From the NCBI RefSeq assembly GCF_000213175.1, contig NW_009799103.1:1947833-2011832 (forward strand): DNA of 64,000 nt. Reading direction: 5' to 3'. Every line of letters starts with the position of its first letter. Positions within the stretch are counted from its first letter, which is position 1. The stretch comes from Neurospora tetrasperma FGSC 2508. Taxonomy: Eukaryota; Ascomycota; Sordariomycetes; Sordariales; Sordariaceae. A program made the translations under genes and the position numbers. Below, piece by piece: positions 1 to 11,147 of this stretch. The notes beneath the pieces were generated by a model. It made no database searches. It was not told where the DNA came from and saw only the letters and a program-made list of their open reading frames with translations.

Positions 1-358
1 TCTTTAGTACATACCTAGTGTACAGGGCTCGAGTAGGGGCTCGGCTCAAGTCCGACAGGCATCTGGGCAACTCTTATGGGTAGTGTAGTGTATACACTGC
101 GTTTTGTAGCTTGGACTTTGCACCGAGTTTGAATCAAGAGTTTGAGACCCAACATCGACAGAACACATGGTCCGAGTATATTCTTGTGAGCCTGTCCTGA
201 CTGGTTTCCTGGGTATTTTGTTTCATCTGGACCGTAACTCTAGCTGTCGTAGGTCCCTATACACATACTCGCGTCGAACGCAACCCAACTTGCGGGCCGT
301 GCTAAACTTGTACTCACTTCTCCTCACTGTATCGGTCCATCACGTCTTCAGACCCGCT
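1..358. other. intergenic, no gene seen
   Basis: This is ordinary-composition DNA downstream of the Memo gene. Only short open frames without recognisable content occur. I see no RNA gene or repeat. Confidence 0.6.
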
Positions 359-1492
359 TCAGAGGATAGAGTAAGCTGACACATAGCTCACACTAAAGTC
401 GCTTTGCTTCTCAACCAGATTACTTCGCTGATACTGGACAAACTGGAACTTGCCCTTACTTCCCCCGGACTGAGCACCTCCCATTTTCTCCAAGGCTGCC
501 AGTACAACTCCAATCGGGTGTCTGCCACATACCGTGTTGTTGGTTCCCTTGAGGATGCTGTAGTAGTCGCTGTGGTCGCCCGTCTTGATTGAGTCCATCA
601 CCAAATCATCAAGCGCCTTGATGACTTCGTGGATAGGTACCTCAGCGTCTCTTGGCTCGCTTCCATCTGCTTTGGTTTTGAAGCCTGGCTGGATCTTGAG
701 ACTCGCCCACTGCGCGTCCTGGTCTCGGACGAGGCCTTTGTGTAACTGGGGCCGATAGTGGTAGTTCTTGCCCCAATGACAAAAGTCTGATGAGATGATG
801 AACGCGTTTTTGGGGTCCGCCAGATATGGGGCCAGGAGTGAGCCAACGGCCTTCTCCCCGTCTGCAGACAAGTCTCCGACTAAGACCGGCACGATGGGCG
901 GGAACTGGCTGCTGTCGCTACCGAGCGTCTGCTCAAGTCTCTTCCACAGGTAAGGCAGATGCATCTCCAGACAATGCTCCCGGATGTCATATTCAACAGG
1001 GATCGGGGAGAACTTTTGGTCTTCCATCAACTCGTCAACGGCCTTGCCATCCACAACTAGATCCCCAAATGGGGTGCTGTACTTTCCGAACGTAGACAGC
1101 GCGCAACCCTTCAGGTAGAAGGTATGGGATGGACCGAGGAGGAAGACACGCTTCACGTTTGCGAGGTCTAGGATTTTGTAGGCCCATGCAGCACATGGCC
1201 CAGAGTACGAGTAGCCAGCGTGCCTGTTGATAGCCAGTTAGCTTTTGCAGGAAGCGGACGGGCTGGTGGATCATTGATGGGGGCCTGACGGGGCAATAAT
1301 CACACGAGCACCTGGGATGGGGAGGTCCCTTCCATCCAGCTTGTTAGGCACACGGCTCATAAACTCGTCGAGTTGGGAGGATAGCCGCGCAGCATTGCCC
1401 AGGTACCAGGAGCCAGCATGGCTAGCCGGTCGCGTTCTCTGGAAGTCGCCGTGGCCATCGCTCTTGGACCAGTCTCTCGCCGCGGCCTCCAT
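359..1492 (-). CDS. MHO1: Memo family protein
   Basis: The gene has two exons, 1492-1290 and 1223-359, with a 66-nt intron (GT at 1289, CAG ending at 1224), giving 355 residues. The splice restores the family motif PHAGYSYSG across the junction. The family's metal-site residues are visible: His69 (PHAGYS), His101 (GPSHTF) and Cys300 (VCGRHPIG); SSDFCHWG is also present. RPASHAGSWY near residue 22 is the usual Memo start block. Human Memo1 is a copper/redox protein linked to cell motility, and yeast Mho1 is its homologue; the exact role in moulds is not settled. I chose the ATG at 1492 because the in-frame codon upstream is TTG. The length is somewhat above the usual 290-330 because of the N-terminal 20 residues and a loop near 240-265. 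Confidence 0.94.
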
Positions 1493-2677
1493 GCTCAATT
1501 TCGGTCTGCAAGCCTCTTGGGGTCTGAGGTAGGGGTTTGATATGGAAACCGTTCATACACAATAAGTAAGGGAAGCTCAATGCGAAAAGGTGCGGTAGGT
1601 ATTTTACGGACCCTATTTACAAAGTTGCCTGGAATGTGTGTTGCGGAGATGTTATCGTCAGGAGGCAAGGCGATGGGTAGGTATTTGTCAGTGGTGTGCC
1701 CCGCATCGCCGGCAGGATGACGTCCTCTGTAAAATAGAAGTGCGCTGGTCCCTTCTCAGGAGAGCTAAAGGTGCTAGGCACGCTAAGGTACACGGATAGA
1801 CATACACACAAGTATCCACCTCAGCTAGCTTTACTGGAGCTCACCAGATGCGGGGTGTGAAGTCAAGTCATCACACATCCATAGCATCTGCATGTCCGCC
1901 TCGTGGTTCACCTTGTTCTTGTGATATAGGCCCACAAGAGCTGCCGATATCGTTCGTTTGACTCTGCTGGCCCTCCACTCTAGACTTCCGCTTCCTCGTC
2001 TCCTCTAAAATCTACATCCGTTCCGTGGTGTTAGCTCTAGAGCCCTTAAAACATGCCCACTTCATCGGACGTTGCGGTAATTGTCGTAATTCTGTATGAG
2101 TCGCTTTATGGAAATGTTAGAGCAGCTACCTATGCTTAGGTGTTGGTTGGAATTTCTTACTCCCGGCTTCGATTTTTATACGCCAGGGTTCAATAGTCGC
2201 TTGGTGGACTGAACAAGTCGTAACCACGATGCTAATTAGAGTAGTAACACTGTAGCCTATTCGTCCGGCCCGGAGGTGTTGTATATCCTATTCTATATAC
2301 TCTCGACATGGTGCTGCCGTAAGGAGTTAGAGCCGTCCGGCGAATGCTCTGCCACTGAGCTGATCGACTGTGTAGATTGATCATTGTCCGGCTACACCCA
2401 ATTAGTGTTCTTTCCCAGCTGGGATTATACTCTCGCTTCCTAAATCTAAAAGCAATCAAGACCATCGCTACTACCCTGTAGTTAAGAGCATCCGCGCAAG
2501 ATAGGTGCCGCTACATAATCCAGACTTAACGAGCAATCTACTTGCAAAGATATAAACAATAGAGTGTAATAAATTAAACTGTCCCCCGTTCCTCCTTCCT
2601 CTTTTGCCCCCGGGCCCCACAACAAAATAAAGCAGCTAGAAGAAAATACTGTTCTTTTTGAATTTTGGAAAAAAGTT

Positions 2678-2749
<72 letters not shown>

Positions 2750-2916
2750 GTAGATAAACAAAAAGAAAATACATAAATAGATGAGTAACGCCTAATGTGC
2801 CTATGGACAGCTAGAATCCAGACTCCTGAAAACGCCTTACCCAAACTTAGTTCCAGAACAGTGGTATCTTTGCATCCCTTCCTGAGCTGATGGCCTCATG
2901 GAACCCTGATAGCACT
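1493..2916. other. intergenic, microsatellite only
   Basis: I found no supported gene in this 1.4 kb. It contains a TA/GT microsatellite (2678-2748) and a short stretch on the minus strand near 2330-2380 that resembles a tRNA D-arm but does not fold as a tRNA. The stretch just above 1493 probably holds the promoter of the Memo gene. Confidence 0.55.
2678..2748. repeat. (TA)n-(GT)n microsatellite
   Basis: About nine TA units (2678-2696) run straight into about 26 uninterrupted GT units (2697-2748). It is a perfect dinucleotide tract, so probably variable in length between strains. Confidence 0.97.
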
Positions 2917-3764
2917 TTAGCCAACCCAGATCCTTCTCTCGGCACAAGCCAAACATCTCCTGTGTTCTCCCAAATTACTGATCGAACAGCTAAAACAAAC
3001 CATCTTCCCACAAGCTTCACATAGCGAGAAGCTACTGTCGTACTCATCGTTCCCTTGTTCACGACCAGTGCTGACCTGGGTACAAACATCCAGCATGTCA
3101 ACGTCGTGTTTTCCCCCTTCTCCTCCTGTCTTGGCATATCTATTGCCATTGTTATCACTCGGGCCTGCCCCACAATCCTCACAGCTCGTAGGAGTATCCA
3201 GGAGACTGTTGCCGGAGGGGTCCGAGAACATTGCAGGAAAGGTGTGAGAGGAACATGTCGGGACTGGGGCAGCAGGAAGGTTCCAGAAGCTGTGAAGCGA
3301 GCGTTGTTGACCGCGGTTGGCTTGTGGTTGCTTTTGGAGGGTAACAGACGGTCCTACGTCGTTGACAGTGCTTGGTTGCTGCTGATGGTGGGGGTTCAAG
3401 ACTGGGCTTGCGGCATGGTGTTGTTGCTGTTGCTGTTGGGCGGCATACAGTAAGCTGAGGGTCCGTTCTGGCACCGAATCGAGTAAGCGTTGGTCCCGTG
3501 ACGGATGGAGGGAGAGGAGAACTGGGCAGACGTACGATGGACTTCTGCCTCAGAAGGCCGGTTGTTGCGGTACCGTTTCATGGTGCGGCTGTGGAGATGG
3601 GATGTCGTGGGTGAGAGGATGGTGGGGAAAGACTTCTGGCTATTAATGACAGAAGCGATTGCGCTCAGGTCGAAGCCATGTTCGTTGGACGTTCCAGCTG
3701 ATGGAGACGGCAAAGATGAGCTGAAGGAGAGCTCAGACTCTGATCGTTTGCGCTTGAGGAACAT
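2917..3764 (-). CDS. conserved fungal protein with four CxxC pairs
   Basis: There are two exons, 3764-3536 and 3467-2917, with a 68-nt intron (GTACGT donor, CAG acceptor), giving 259 residues. The splice joins NRPSEAEVH to QRTLSLLYAAQ. The N-terminus MFLKRKRSESE is basic and serine-rich. A block RTMKRYRNNRPSE (about 60-72) is followed by RTLSLLYAAQ (78-87), a poly-Gln/His stretch, and QQRSLHSFW (about 130-138). Four CxxC pairs follow: Cys172/175, 226/229, 234/237 and 248/251, ending ERRIWVG. The pairs suggest a treble-clef or RING-like zinc site; this is inference from spacing. I recognise the pattern as a conserved Pezizomycotina hypothetical family without an assigned function. The low-complexity middle suggests a regulatory or nuclear protein. 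The first in-frame start-like codon upstream is GTG, so the ATG at 3764 is the likely start. Confidence 0.84.
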
Positions 3765-5290
3765 GTCGCGATGAAGCGTTGAACTTTGGCACACGGGGCA
3801 GGTTAGGTCCGGGAAACATATAATCTAAAATGGCCGACTTTTAGTTTCCAAATAATGTCGGCTTGGAATGTAGCGTTGTAAGTTGTTTGGAGAACTGCAG
3901 TTGAAGCAGGAAGTCAAACTGAAGCCACGCTATGCGACCCGCCGCGATCGATGAATGAGTGATGTCCAATTTAGGTAACAACGAGTCTCGGCAGGGTTGG
4001 GGTTGCGGTAATAGACCCAACACTTGCAACCGCCATTTCAAACAACCCCCCTATATGTAAACAAGGAAACCCTGTGGTCGACAGAGTTTGATTCTGAAGA
4101 TAGGTACTACTGCCCGGTTCGGTTGCCGTTATTGGAATTTTGATTGTTCAGCCGCAAGGCTTGTGGAAGTAGGGACTGTACTACAGTACAGCCTTGAAAG
4201 TCTTCCCAGCAGTTACCTCTAGGTACTTTCGCAGCACACATCGACAGCCGCGGTTAGTGGTGAAACTTCACGGAACTTCATTGAACTCTCTTGAACTCGA
4301 AAATCCCATTCGAGCCGGTCAAGGTGATCAGGTTTGTCAAATTGAAGGGTTCGAAATTAAGCATTGCAACACGCAACCTGGCAACAGACAGGTTTATACC
4401 CAAAATCAAACCTGTCGAGGCTTTCGGGTGTTCTGTCCATTTTCTTTATTTCACCTCAATACGAACCGTATACGCACCCGCCCTCGCGCTCCTAAGCCCG
4501 CAGTATGTCATGAACGCGGCTCTGCCAGTCCAACGACGTGCTAAGTCTACATGCTAGAGACCAAATTTATCTAAATCATTCATGTACATCCCTCGGCCCG
4601 CCTCCCATAGCTTTCGCTAGCCCAGTGAGGGCCGTTTCCAGGTCGAATCGTTTGTCAGGACCAAATAGCTTATGCAATTGTTCCAACACTATTTGGCCCC
4701 GAATTGCCCAATTTGCCCTTGACGGAGTAGTCGGTCAACGCTTTGCGTACACTTCCGGCTCACTCCTTGATCAGGCATACCGACGAGCGTGAGGCCTTCC
4801 ACATGGCTTCAACGGAAAAAAATACGATTTGTCACGCTCTCCACCATTGTCGCTTTGTGCGCTGCACCATGTGTATCAGTTCGTTGGCATATTCGTGAGG
4901 GCTGAACTGCAGACTGCTGATGAAGAGCGTTAGGGATTGGGTAGCTATTAGGCGAGTTGAGCTCGGTGCGAAGGCGGCGCGTGGTGGACGGGTGAGATGC
5001 AACGATTCATGGAAGAGGACTGACTGGTCTTCGAGATGAATATCCCATCAATTCCACAAAGTTATGAGTAATGTAATATACCAACCATGTTATGTTATAC
5101 ACGCACGCATTAACATAAGATCGACAGAGGAATGACATAGCAGTGCTAAAAGGATAGCGGTCATGCATTTCAAAAGCCCTTTTCATCTTCTTGCGCGGCG
5201 AATTTCGTTTCCGAGAATCTGTTTTTTTCTTTTTTTTCTCACTACCAACCAATCCTACTCTGCTCTGGTAAATCGGTTCAGACAGAGTAA
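3765..5290. other. intergenic, possible unresolved spliced gene on minus strand
   Basis: No complete gene can be supported. On the minus strand two open frames without a starting ATG look mildly protein-like: 5047-4832 (contains SLTLFISSLQFSPHEYANEL) and 4734-4576 (contains HKLFGPDKRFDLETALTGLA, then a stop). They could be exons of a small gene, but I cannot find a convincing start or splice pair. The rest shows nothing. Confidence 0.35.
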
Positions 5291-7231
5291 TCATCCAAAA
5301 CAGAGCCTTTTCTGCTTCGGGTCAAGTGTAGTAGCATGTCGTCCTCTCTTTCTCTCTTTTGGCTTCTTGTGTTCCATCTTTGAAGTTTTGGGCTCTTGAG
5401 ACGGCATGACAGCTTCCTTCTGTATGGTATCGCGGATTGCTTGCCGCGAGAGACATAGGTCAATGTGGTCGTTGAAACGCCTTTCTTCCGCCACCTGCAG
5501 CCTGTTGCAAATTGGGCAGTTCCACCACTCTGGCTCTGCAAAAAGCGGCTCTCCATCATACTGTCGCGAATGAGGCGTGATCTCATCCCCATCACTGTGG
5601 GAAGCAAATTGGCTGGGTGAGTTCCGCCCCGTTAGTTTTGTTTCTCTTGTGCCCTGGGCTCTTTGCTCTCCTGATAATACAGCTGATATTCCCACGGGCT
5701 GTGTCTCCCATTTACCGCCATCCAAGTTTGTCGTTTTCTTCGCGGAAGTGGTCTCATGACCTTCCGATCTATTACCCCGCGACTTCAAACCAAAAAAGGC
5801 CATTGAGTTTGGTTTCTTCGTAGTAGCGAGATTCGTACACCTTAGCCCCATCAATCGTAACTTCATGCCTGGGATTTCCTGCTCTAGTTTCGTAAGCATC
5901 GGAAGCGCGTGGCTGTACAGATCCGTGGCAAGGTGTACAGCCCGGGGCAGAACAGTCTGGCGGGTGAGGACTTCGAACGTGTGAAGCTTCACCTTGAGAC
6001 ACAAAGTTCGGCCCTTGCATTCGGCCCGGCGGAGATCTTGTTCGAGATCCTCCGACGTCCGACGCAGCTTGTTTCGGAGCTCTGTCGGGTCACTCATGAC
6101 ACGAAAAGTACTCTCTGTGCCGACGCTCTTGCGCTCATATGTTTCTGCTGGCTTTACGCACGTGCGACCTAAGCCTAGAAAACAGTGAACGAGGAACTCA
6201 GAGGCCTTCTCTCCAAAAAGGTTGCGAAGATACTGCCTATTGGAGTAAATGTCCCCAAGTGTATGAATCCCTAATGCCGCAAGCTCGCGCTCAAATACGC
6301 GACCTATACCATTCACCTTGCGACAAGGAAGGTCTCGCATAAACTCCAAGATAGCACCACGTTCGCTGGGCAAAACGTATTGCCCATTAGGTTTGTTCAT
6401 ATTGGAGCAGATCTTGGCGAGCCTTGTATTTGCAGCGATGCCCGCAGAAACAGTGATGCTCGTTCTTTCGTGGATATCGCTCCGCATTTTGGCCACGGCG
6501 TCGGCCGGAGCCATGGCATGTCGAGTACAATAATCGGTAATGTTGAGGTATGCCTCGTCGATGCTTGCGCTCTCGAAATTGGGGTCGTACTCGGCTATGA
6601 TCTCGCGCACCTCCCCGGCCTTTGCTGTGTACTTGTCAAAACTAATCGGGAGTAAAATGAGTTCGGGACAGAGCTTTTTGGCCACGAAGCCTGCCATCCC
6701 ACTGCGACAGCCGTACTTGCGGGCGACGTAGTTGCAGGTGGTGAGAACCCCTCCGCCAACCGCGAAAGGGAGGTCCTTGAGTTCAGGGCGATCCAGTTGT
6801 TCCACGGCGGCGTAAAAAGCATCACAGTCGACATGAACTATGTATTGAGACAGATCCCGCGACAGCTCCAGCTGTGCAATAAGGCTACCGGCGACTCGAA
6901 GCTCATGACCAAGGTCCAGTTTCTCCAGCTCGCGTTTCTTGCTAAGAATCTGGTCGATTTTGGCTGTAAGACTTCTGTCCCGGGCCTCCTCGCGATTGAA
7001 GTATTTGGAACCTCTGGAGGCATTGTAGATGATCTCAGACACCTTGAGCTGGTCCACGGTATCCTGGCCAGCCTTCAGCAGCGAAGGCCCCAAAAGGCTG
7101 TACTTGAGTGAAGCAGCTGCATCCTCGCCGTTTTCCTTGGGGTGGTCTTGTGGAGACGGCACAATCTTTGTGGATCCGCTAGGGTCGTCTGTATCCGTTG
7201 CACTCGTCTCTGGTTGTGCTGTTGTGGTCAT
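5291..7231 (-). CDS. POLK: DNA polymerase kappa (Y-family, DinB)
   Basis: Single exon, 646 residues. Translesion synthesis polymerase that bypasses minor-groove and other lesions in the nucleus. The N-terminal clasp (about 60-130, ending LELSRDLSQYIVHVD) is specific to kappa within DinB. Catalytic carboxylates are present: Asp135 in VDCDAFYAAVE and Asp225/Glu226 in SASIDEAYLNIT. The finger block NYVARKYGCRSGM (about 167-179) and thumb HhH (KVNGIGRVFERELAALGI, about 305-322) are in order, then the little-finger domain to about 465. MAFFGL near 477-482 may be a degenerate PCNA-binding box. A UBZ4-type ubiquitin-binding finger follows: Cys572, Cys575, His589, Cys593. The tail is very basic (KKPKERKRGR). 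All key residues are intact. Budding yeast lacks this polymerase, but many moulds keep it. Confidence 0.97.
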   Translation of the reverse strand: MTTTAQPETSATDTDDPSGSTKIVPSPQDHPKENGEDAAASLKYSLLGPSLLKAGQDTVDQLKVSEIIYNASRGSKYFNREEARDRSLTAKIDQILSKKRELEKLDLGHELRVAGSLIAQLELSRDLSQYIVHVDCDAFYAAVEQLDRPELKDLPFAVGGGVLTTCNYVARKYGCRSGMAGFVAKKLCPELILLPISFDKYTAKAGEVREIIAEYDPNFESASIDEAYLNITDYCTRHAMAPADAVAKMRSDIHERTSITVSAGIAANTRLAKICSNMNKPNGQYVLPSERGAILEFMRDLPCRKVNGIGRVFERELAALGIHTLGDIYSNRQYLRNLFGEKASEFLVHCFLGLGRTCVKPAETYERKSVGTESTFRVMSDPTELRNKLRRTSEDLEQDLRRAECKGRTLCLKVKLHTFEVLTRQTVLPRAVHLATDLYSHALPMLTKLEQEIPGMKLRLMGLRCTNLATTKKPNSMAFFGLKSRGNRSEGHETTSAKKTTNLDGGKWETQPVGISAVLSGEQRAQGTRETKLTGRNSPSQFASHSDGDEITPHSRQYDGEPLFAEPEWWNCPICNRLQVAEERRFNDHIDLCLSRQAIRDTIQKEAVMPSQEPKTSKMEHKKPKERKRGRHATTLDPKQKRLCFG

Positions 7232-7821
7232 GGTGTGTACGCAGTGCTGCTGAGTGAGCAGCGAAGACTCTGGCAGTGATGGCGCATTTCAATGGTTGGG
7301 AGTGACGGGTCAATGATCTCTCTCCTCTCCCCAAGGATTCGGCGCTGTGCGGACAAACTCTGCTTCGAGGAGGATATTCAATGCGGCGATGGAATGTGAA
7401 GGAGTGGTCAGAAAGACTACGCAGGTGCAACCTCTGTGACTGGAAGGGCGGTAGGCACGGAGGCACTGTACACTGCTTGGCTTACGAGGAGGTCAAAGGG
7501 CGACGCGCTTCGGCGGGGTAACCTTTATGTAGAGGTACTCTGTCGCGCTAGCAGCCACCAAGTCACGAGACCTCTTGCGTCGCCCAAATTTACAGCTGGG
7601 GTTAGGGTTGACTGTCAGCAGTGTTAGAGTGACGGCGTCAGGTACCTAGAACGAAGCAGCAATAGGTAGTGCTTTCCCGAGTACAGACAATTTTAGTCGG
7701 AACATTGATACAGATTTTTTTCCTATGGCATCGCCAGGTCATGATATCTTTGATTGATTTTGGAGAAAAGATTAATCGCCAGCAATCGTATTGACATGAA
7801 AAGAAAAAGAAAAAAATAACA
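7232..7821. other. intergenic between POLK and TRK1
   Basis: Upstream region of the polymerase kappa gene and 3' region of the transporter gene, both on the minus strand. Short open frames only; no repeat or RNA gene seen. Confidence 0.55.
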
Positions 7822-10124
7822 CTAGCCCTCGCCAGACTCGACACCACGAATGGTAACGCTCCGTCGAAGCCGGTGATCCTCCTCTTCTTCTTCGTGTAAG
7901 TCGTCTCCGGGTAGACGAACTGCTCGATCAAGCGCGACCGGCAGGTTTCTATGCCGTCCCCTTAACATAACAGCGCAAAGAACTATCTTTGAAGCAGTAT
8001 GCCATCCCCCAGCGAAACTGTAGTTGGCACTGGGGAGCCCGACGCTAATTCCAACGCAACCGTAAGCAGAGACCACTTCGAATATCACGTTGAACACGCT
8101 GAAAGTGACCGGATCGGCCAAGAAGTTGCTTGTCTCGATCGTAACGATCACAAGGACCGCAGCCGCCAACCACCACATATCGTGCGCCAGTTGTCCCTGG
8201 ATTTGTTGCTGTTGGGCAAGTCATTATGAGGACAGTCCTTCGTTGAATGGATGAAATCGACATAACTTACACTAATGAAGCTGATGCGCGAGTCAGCCGC
8301 GGAGTTTGTCAAAGGGGTGCGTACACCGACCCCATGCCAAGTCAAAGTATGGCGAAACACTTGACCGATGGCTGACGTCCCGCTGTGGCTGATATGACGA
8401 GTAAGGCTTGTTACTCCAGAGCGCCCGTGCAAGCCGGATTCAATGTCTGGCGATATCGGGTCACCGGAGTATATGCCCAGCGAGCGTTCTTCATAAACAT
8501 TTGTGTGCCTCAGGGTTATGACCACAGGAAAGCACGAAATGTACATCATGATGGTATACAAGACCTGGACGCCAATGTACAAGGAAGGGATAGCGATCAC
8601 GTAGAAGCCTCCAGAACGTACAGCTATCCATGCGGTCAACTTTGATGTTGTGCAACATTAACAGACCAAGGAAACATCAGAGCGAAGCTTACCAACTGCT
8701 TGGAAAAGACCATCCACAACCCGCGAGCCTTTTGATAGCGACTCAACGGCGGGGTTGCCCATGTTCAAGAGCTCGAAAGCGACCCAGTCGACGCTGTTGA
8801 CGAGGATAACCATGAAAACCAGCCACCAGGTCTGTCTCTGTGGGAATAGGTTTGTGTATACACGGCGAGGATAATCTAGAATGAACTGCAGTGTTTCTTT
8901 CAGTTCGCAAAGCTCCGTCTCCATAGTGGCTACGTCCAGTATCTGAAGTATGCCCCATAGAATCAGCCGGAGGAATATAGGGTAGGCAGTATTTCCAGCC
9001 AGGATGAGCAATCCCATGGTGACCAGAACATAATATGAATCCTGGAACGGTATCATATTGAGATCTAAAAGGGACATTCCCGAATTATTAAAGGCCGAGG
9101 CGCCGTTGAAGATCCCAAGCCACCATGGGTTGACGCCATTTCTGAGGGGCGGCTCGGGGCGGTGGCGGTTGATCCAGGCGCCCAACGCCATGCAGCCGAT
9201 GAACTGCCAAAGGAAAAAGTAAAGCGGTACGATAACCGCCAAAACCCTGAGAGCGCGGTACTCGCAACCTCCAAGCACACGGCGCTCCTCTCGGGAGAGG
9301 CCGTGGAACTGGGCGTTTCTGCCTGCCGCGCGAGCGAAAAGACTGCGCACGCTGAAGTCGCCCTTCGCATCCCCCTCGGTTTCCATGTGCTCCTGCCTTT
9401 GAGGGGCTATCCTGCGGGCCGTGTTGTTCTGACTCACAAGATATCCGTGTTGTGCTGCTGTAGAGATGCCGGTTGGTGGGTGGTTCTCGGGGCTTGAATG
9501 CGGTGTTTCGGCGAATGCAATATGGGCAAGCGTGGACGAACGTTGCGGCGTGTTATTGTCGGAAAGCTTTGCGGTTCCAGTGTAGTGGGTGTGATGTGCG
9601 TGAACGTCCAGGATTGGATTATTAGATTTGCCGGGACTCGGTGTCGAAATGCTGACCAAATCAAGGGTTTCGGTCATGGCCGGTGGTGGAATGACATTCA
9701 GCGACCGTCTTCCCTGGAACCGCATGAACCTCAAGCGCGAAAGATTGACTGAACTTGATCTATTGGCCCTTCGAAGCCGTTCAGCGCGGACTACGTCCTC
9801 GAAGCGCTTCTCAAAGGCATGTTTGCGGGCGAGTACGGTCCAAATAGAGACCCAGATGGCACTGCCGAATATGATGAGAAGAAAAAGCAAGATTTGCTGC
9901 CATGTTGTCATCTCACTTAGGTTGACAGTGTTGAGTCCCGTTTCAGTCATGGCACTGACAACCAAGAAGAGACTATCAGCATAGCTGATACTATGGGCCG
10001 GATTGGAAGAGCCCCAGAAGATAAGGGAGGCAAACAAGCAAACAATGATGAAGTAGGCGTAGTGAATGCTAATGAAGTTGATGGGCGGCAACATGGTACG
10101 AAGCCTCGAGTGGGTACTCTCCAT
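7822..10124 (-). CDS. TRK1: Trk-type potassium transporter
   Basis: Three exons: 10124-8693, 8623-8271 and 8208-7822, with introns of 69 nt (GTAAGC..TAG) and 62 nt (GTAAGT..CAG), giving 723 residues. Plasma-membrane K+ uptake carrier of the Trk/HKT superfamily. The four pore loops appear in order: SAMTETGLNTV (about 57-67), SAFNNSGMSL, QAVAVRSGGF (formed across the first splice) and SAYGCVGISVG in the last exon. Each keeps the selectivity-filter glycine. The cytosolic loop after the first unit is about 175 residues, much shorter than the roughly 650-residue loop of yeast Trk1. VYEERSLGIY after the third loop is a Trk signature. The C-terminus has an acidic run (EEEEED) and ends GVESGEG. The first splice was chosen because it gives the expected three residues between QA and RSGG. 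Confidence 0.95.
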
Positions 10125-10824
10125 GGTAGTGAGAAATTGTGTGATGAAGGAAAAATGCTAGGTGGGTGTTTCCACTCGATATAAGCACGGCTGGTGACTG
10201 CAGAACTCGGCCAGCAGATGAAGGTTCTGACACTAGGTCGCCTAAATATCTGATTTTATCAGCGCACAACCATCAAGAGCAAATTGGCCGTCGACTCTTG
10301 TGGTTGCAAAATCCGCATGTAGAGATAGGTAGAGCAGAAAAGGCTTTTGGGTAGAGATATTGTGAAAGCGGTGACCTTCGTATCCTCGTCGGATCTTCGT
10401 CTGGGTTTTACCGATTGTGTTGGCCGTTCTTCTTTCTGAGAGCAGGCGACGGCCGCCTCCGAACAAAGCTGCAAATGTCTATCTAAACCATGCGCTTTGT
10501 GCGGACGGGTAGGAAGGCTTAATGCCGCGGCGATGCTCCTTAGAGGTATCCTCAGTTCTCACCTGCAGTATGTAATTGTGCATGTTAGTTTTGCACCACT
10601 TGTGGAATAACCCAATTGTTCAGCTTGAGGATACAAGAAGCTTTGTTTCCAAACTCACAGCCTGCGTCGACCCACACCAACTACACGGGTTGAGCTCCTT
10701 AGAGGTAACCAAAGTCAAGTGCCTCCTACTAGGTAATACCAAGCTGTATTATCAAACAAGGGAAGGTGACGGCGAGTAGGAGCAGTTATGCGACTGAGGT
10801 GTCGGGTCGCGTCCGGTCGAGAGA
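10125..10824. other. TRK1 upstream region up to the repeat block
   Basis: Ordinary-composition DNA, 700 bp, between the transporter start codon and the outer end of the repeat nest. It should hold the TRK1 promoter. No second gene seen. Confidence 0.55.
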
Positions 10825-11147
10825 CTAGTCTCTATCACATTAACCTCCGTCGACAACGCTTCAGCGGACCCGCCCCACAGAAAGGTGGGTCTCCCCTCCT
10901 CGAACTTTTGTAAGAGGAGGTTTATTACTATTTTACACAAAAACGCCGTCGGCTGCAGAAACTCCTATATAAACTCCAGATTTCATTTTTATATATTCCT
11001 TTATATTAAAATAAAGAGAAATAGTAAAAACAAAAATAAGCTCCTCGAAGAATAATCTCTTTAAACTCTTTCTAAATATATAATTTTTATAAAGCTCGGA
11101 CTACCCGTTATAGTAATACAACCTTGAATGTAAACCTTTGTTAGCTG
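10825..11147 (+). repeat. T left inverted arm, outer part
   Basis: Matches the reverse complement of about 48307-48629, including CTTCAGCGGACCCGCCC and the block CTCCCCTCCTCGAACTTTTG. It is broken at 11147 by element H. Confidence 0.93.

Noticed and set aside
2330-2380. tRNA gene on the minus strand.
   Set aside because: A D-arm-like AGCTCAGTGGCAGAGC is present, but there is no pairing acceptor stem and no B-box, so it is at most a fragment or chance.
4194-4557. Open frames of 116 and 88 codons on the plus strand.
   Set aside because: They overlap each other in different frames, have no domain or splice logic and show no codon preference.
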